Shown here one piece after another: positions 63,906 through 64,000 of a DNA stretch of 64,000 nucleotides. Source of the DNA: Epiperipatus broadwayi (taxonomy: Eukaryota > Onychophora > Udeonychophora > Euonychophora > Peripatidae); contig JAQFVV010012416.1 of assembly GCA_028023455.1 (NCBI GenBank), positions 8,869,967 through 8,933,966 on the forward strand, read 5' to 3'. The first letter of the stretch is position 1. Each line of letters starts with the position of its first letter. Below the pieces are notes generated by a model, which worked only from the letters and a program-made list of their open reading frames with translations, searched no databases and was not told the DNA's origin. The position numbers were made by a program, and so were the translations under genes.

Positions 63906-64000
63906 CACCTGGGTCTCGTTTTATGCGGAAGATAGGTTCCACAGAAAACCCGCATTAAAAAAAATCACACAAAAATAAGACTTAATTTACCTTGAAAAAT
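63906..64000. mobile_element. Left terminus of a Tigger-like (pogo) DNA transposon
   Basis: After a TA dinucleotide (63904-63905) the sequence CACCTGGGTCTCGTTTTATG begins, followed by GATAGGTTCCACAGAAAACC and CGCATTAAAA. It is almost identical to the first 95 bases of the element at 12162. The element continues past the window edge. Confidence 0.8.

Overview
This is a window of animal (metazoan) nuclear DNA: strongly AT-rich, with no bacterial-style gene packing, no operons and no ribosome binding sites. Almost every recognisable protein fragment comes from a transposable element. One host gene is supported. Three spliced exons on the minus strand read as the N-terminal region and start of the BTB domain of a BTBD10/KCTD20-type protein. 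Exon phases join exactly across introns of about 24 kb and 7 kb, and the 3' part of the gene lies beyond the left edge. The mix of elements (Penelope-like, RTE-like LINE, Merlin, Tigger-like, hAT, Ty3/gypsy-like) and the large TE-filled introns suggest an invertebrate. I cannot name the species from the sequence.

Layout. 0-3.7 kb: the right end of a Tigger-like element, then a 1.7-kb imperfect palindrome made of Penelope-like (GIY-YIG) and tRNA-like SINE sequence. 3.7 kb: BTB-domain exon. 3.9-6.0 kb: first copy of a 2.1-kb LTR-like repeat. 8.7-10.4 kb: a 1.63-kb inverted-repeat transposon with a perfect 8-bp target duplication. 10.8-11.2 kb: large middle exon. 12.2-13.2 kb: a Tigger-like element with both ends. 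13.3-18.5 kb: RTE-like LINE (copy A, minus strand) split by the second 2.1-kb repeat. 21-27 kb: a 78-bp tandem array, two foldback elements and a hAT element with a perfect 8-bp target duplication. 28.5-34.2 kb: LINE copy B, split by a nearly complete Penelope-like element and by a hAT-like insertion. 35.4 kb: first coding exon of the host gene. 37.3-44.7 kb: a diverged direct duplication whose second copy carries a 1.2-kb transposon with about 40-bp inverted ends, an 8-bp target duplication and an internal telomere-like minisatellite. 46.1-49.9 kb: a decayed LTR retrotransposon with both LTRs. 50.3-59.8 kb: a 9.5-kb inverted structure with a Merlin-type transposase relic near its centre and multi-kilobase repetitive arms. 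59.8-61.5 kb: a second, compact Merlin element with a perfect 8-bp target duplication. The window ends in the left end of a third Tigger-like copy.

The host gene is transcribed right to left, so everything from about 3.7 to 35.5 kb is probably intron. Sequence to the right of 35.5 kb is upstream intron or intergenic. The insertions can be ordered: the LINE copies are oldest, and the 2.1-kb repeat, Penelope-like element and hAT element landed inside them. The most unusual objects are the giant-armed Merlin structure, its compact neighbour, and the two transposase-less elements with perfect 8-bp target duplications.
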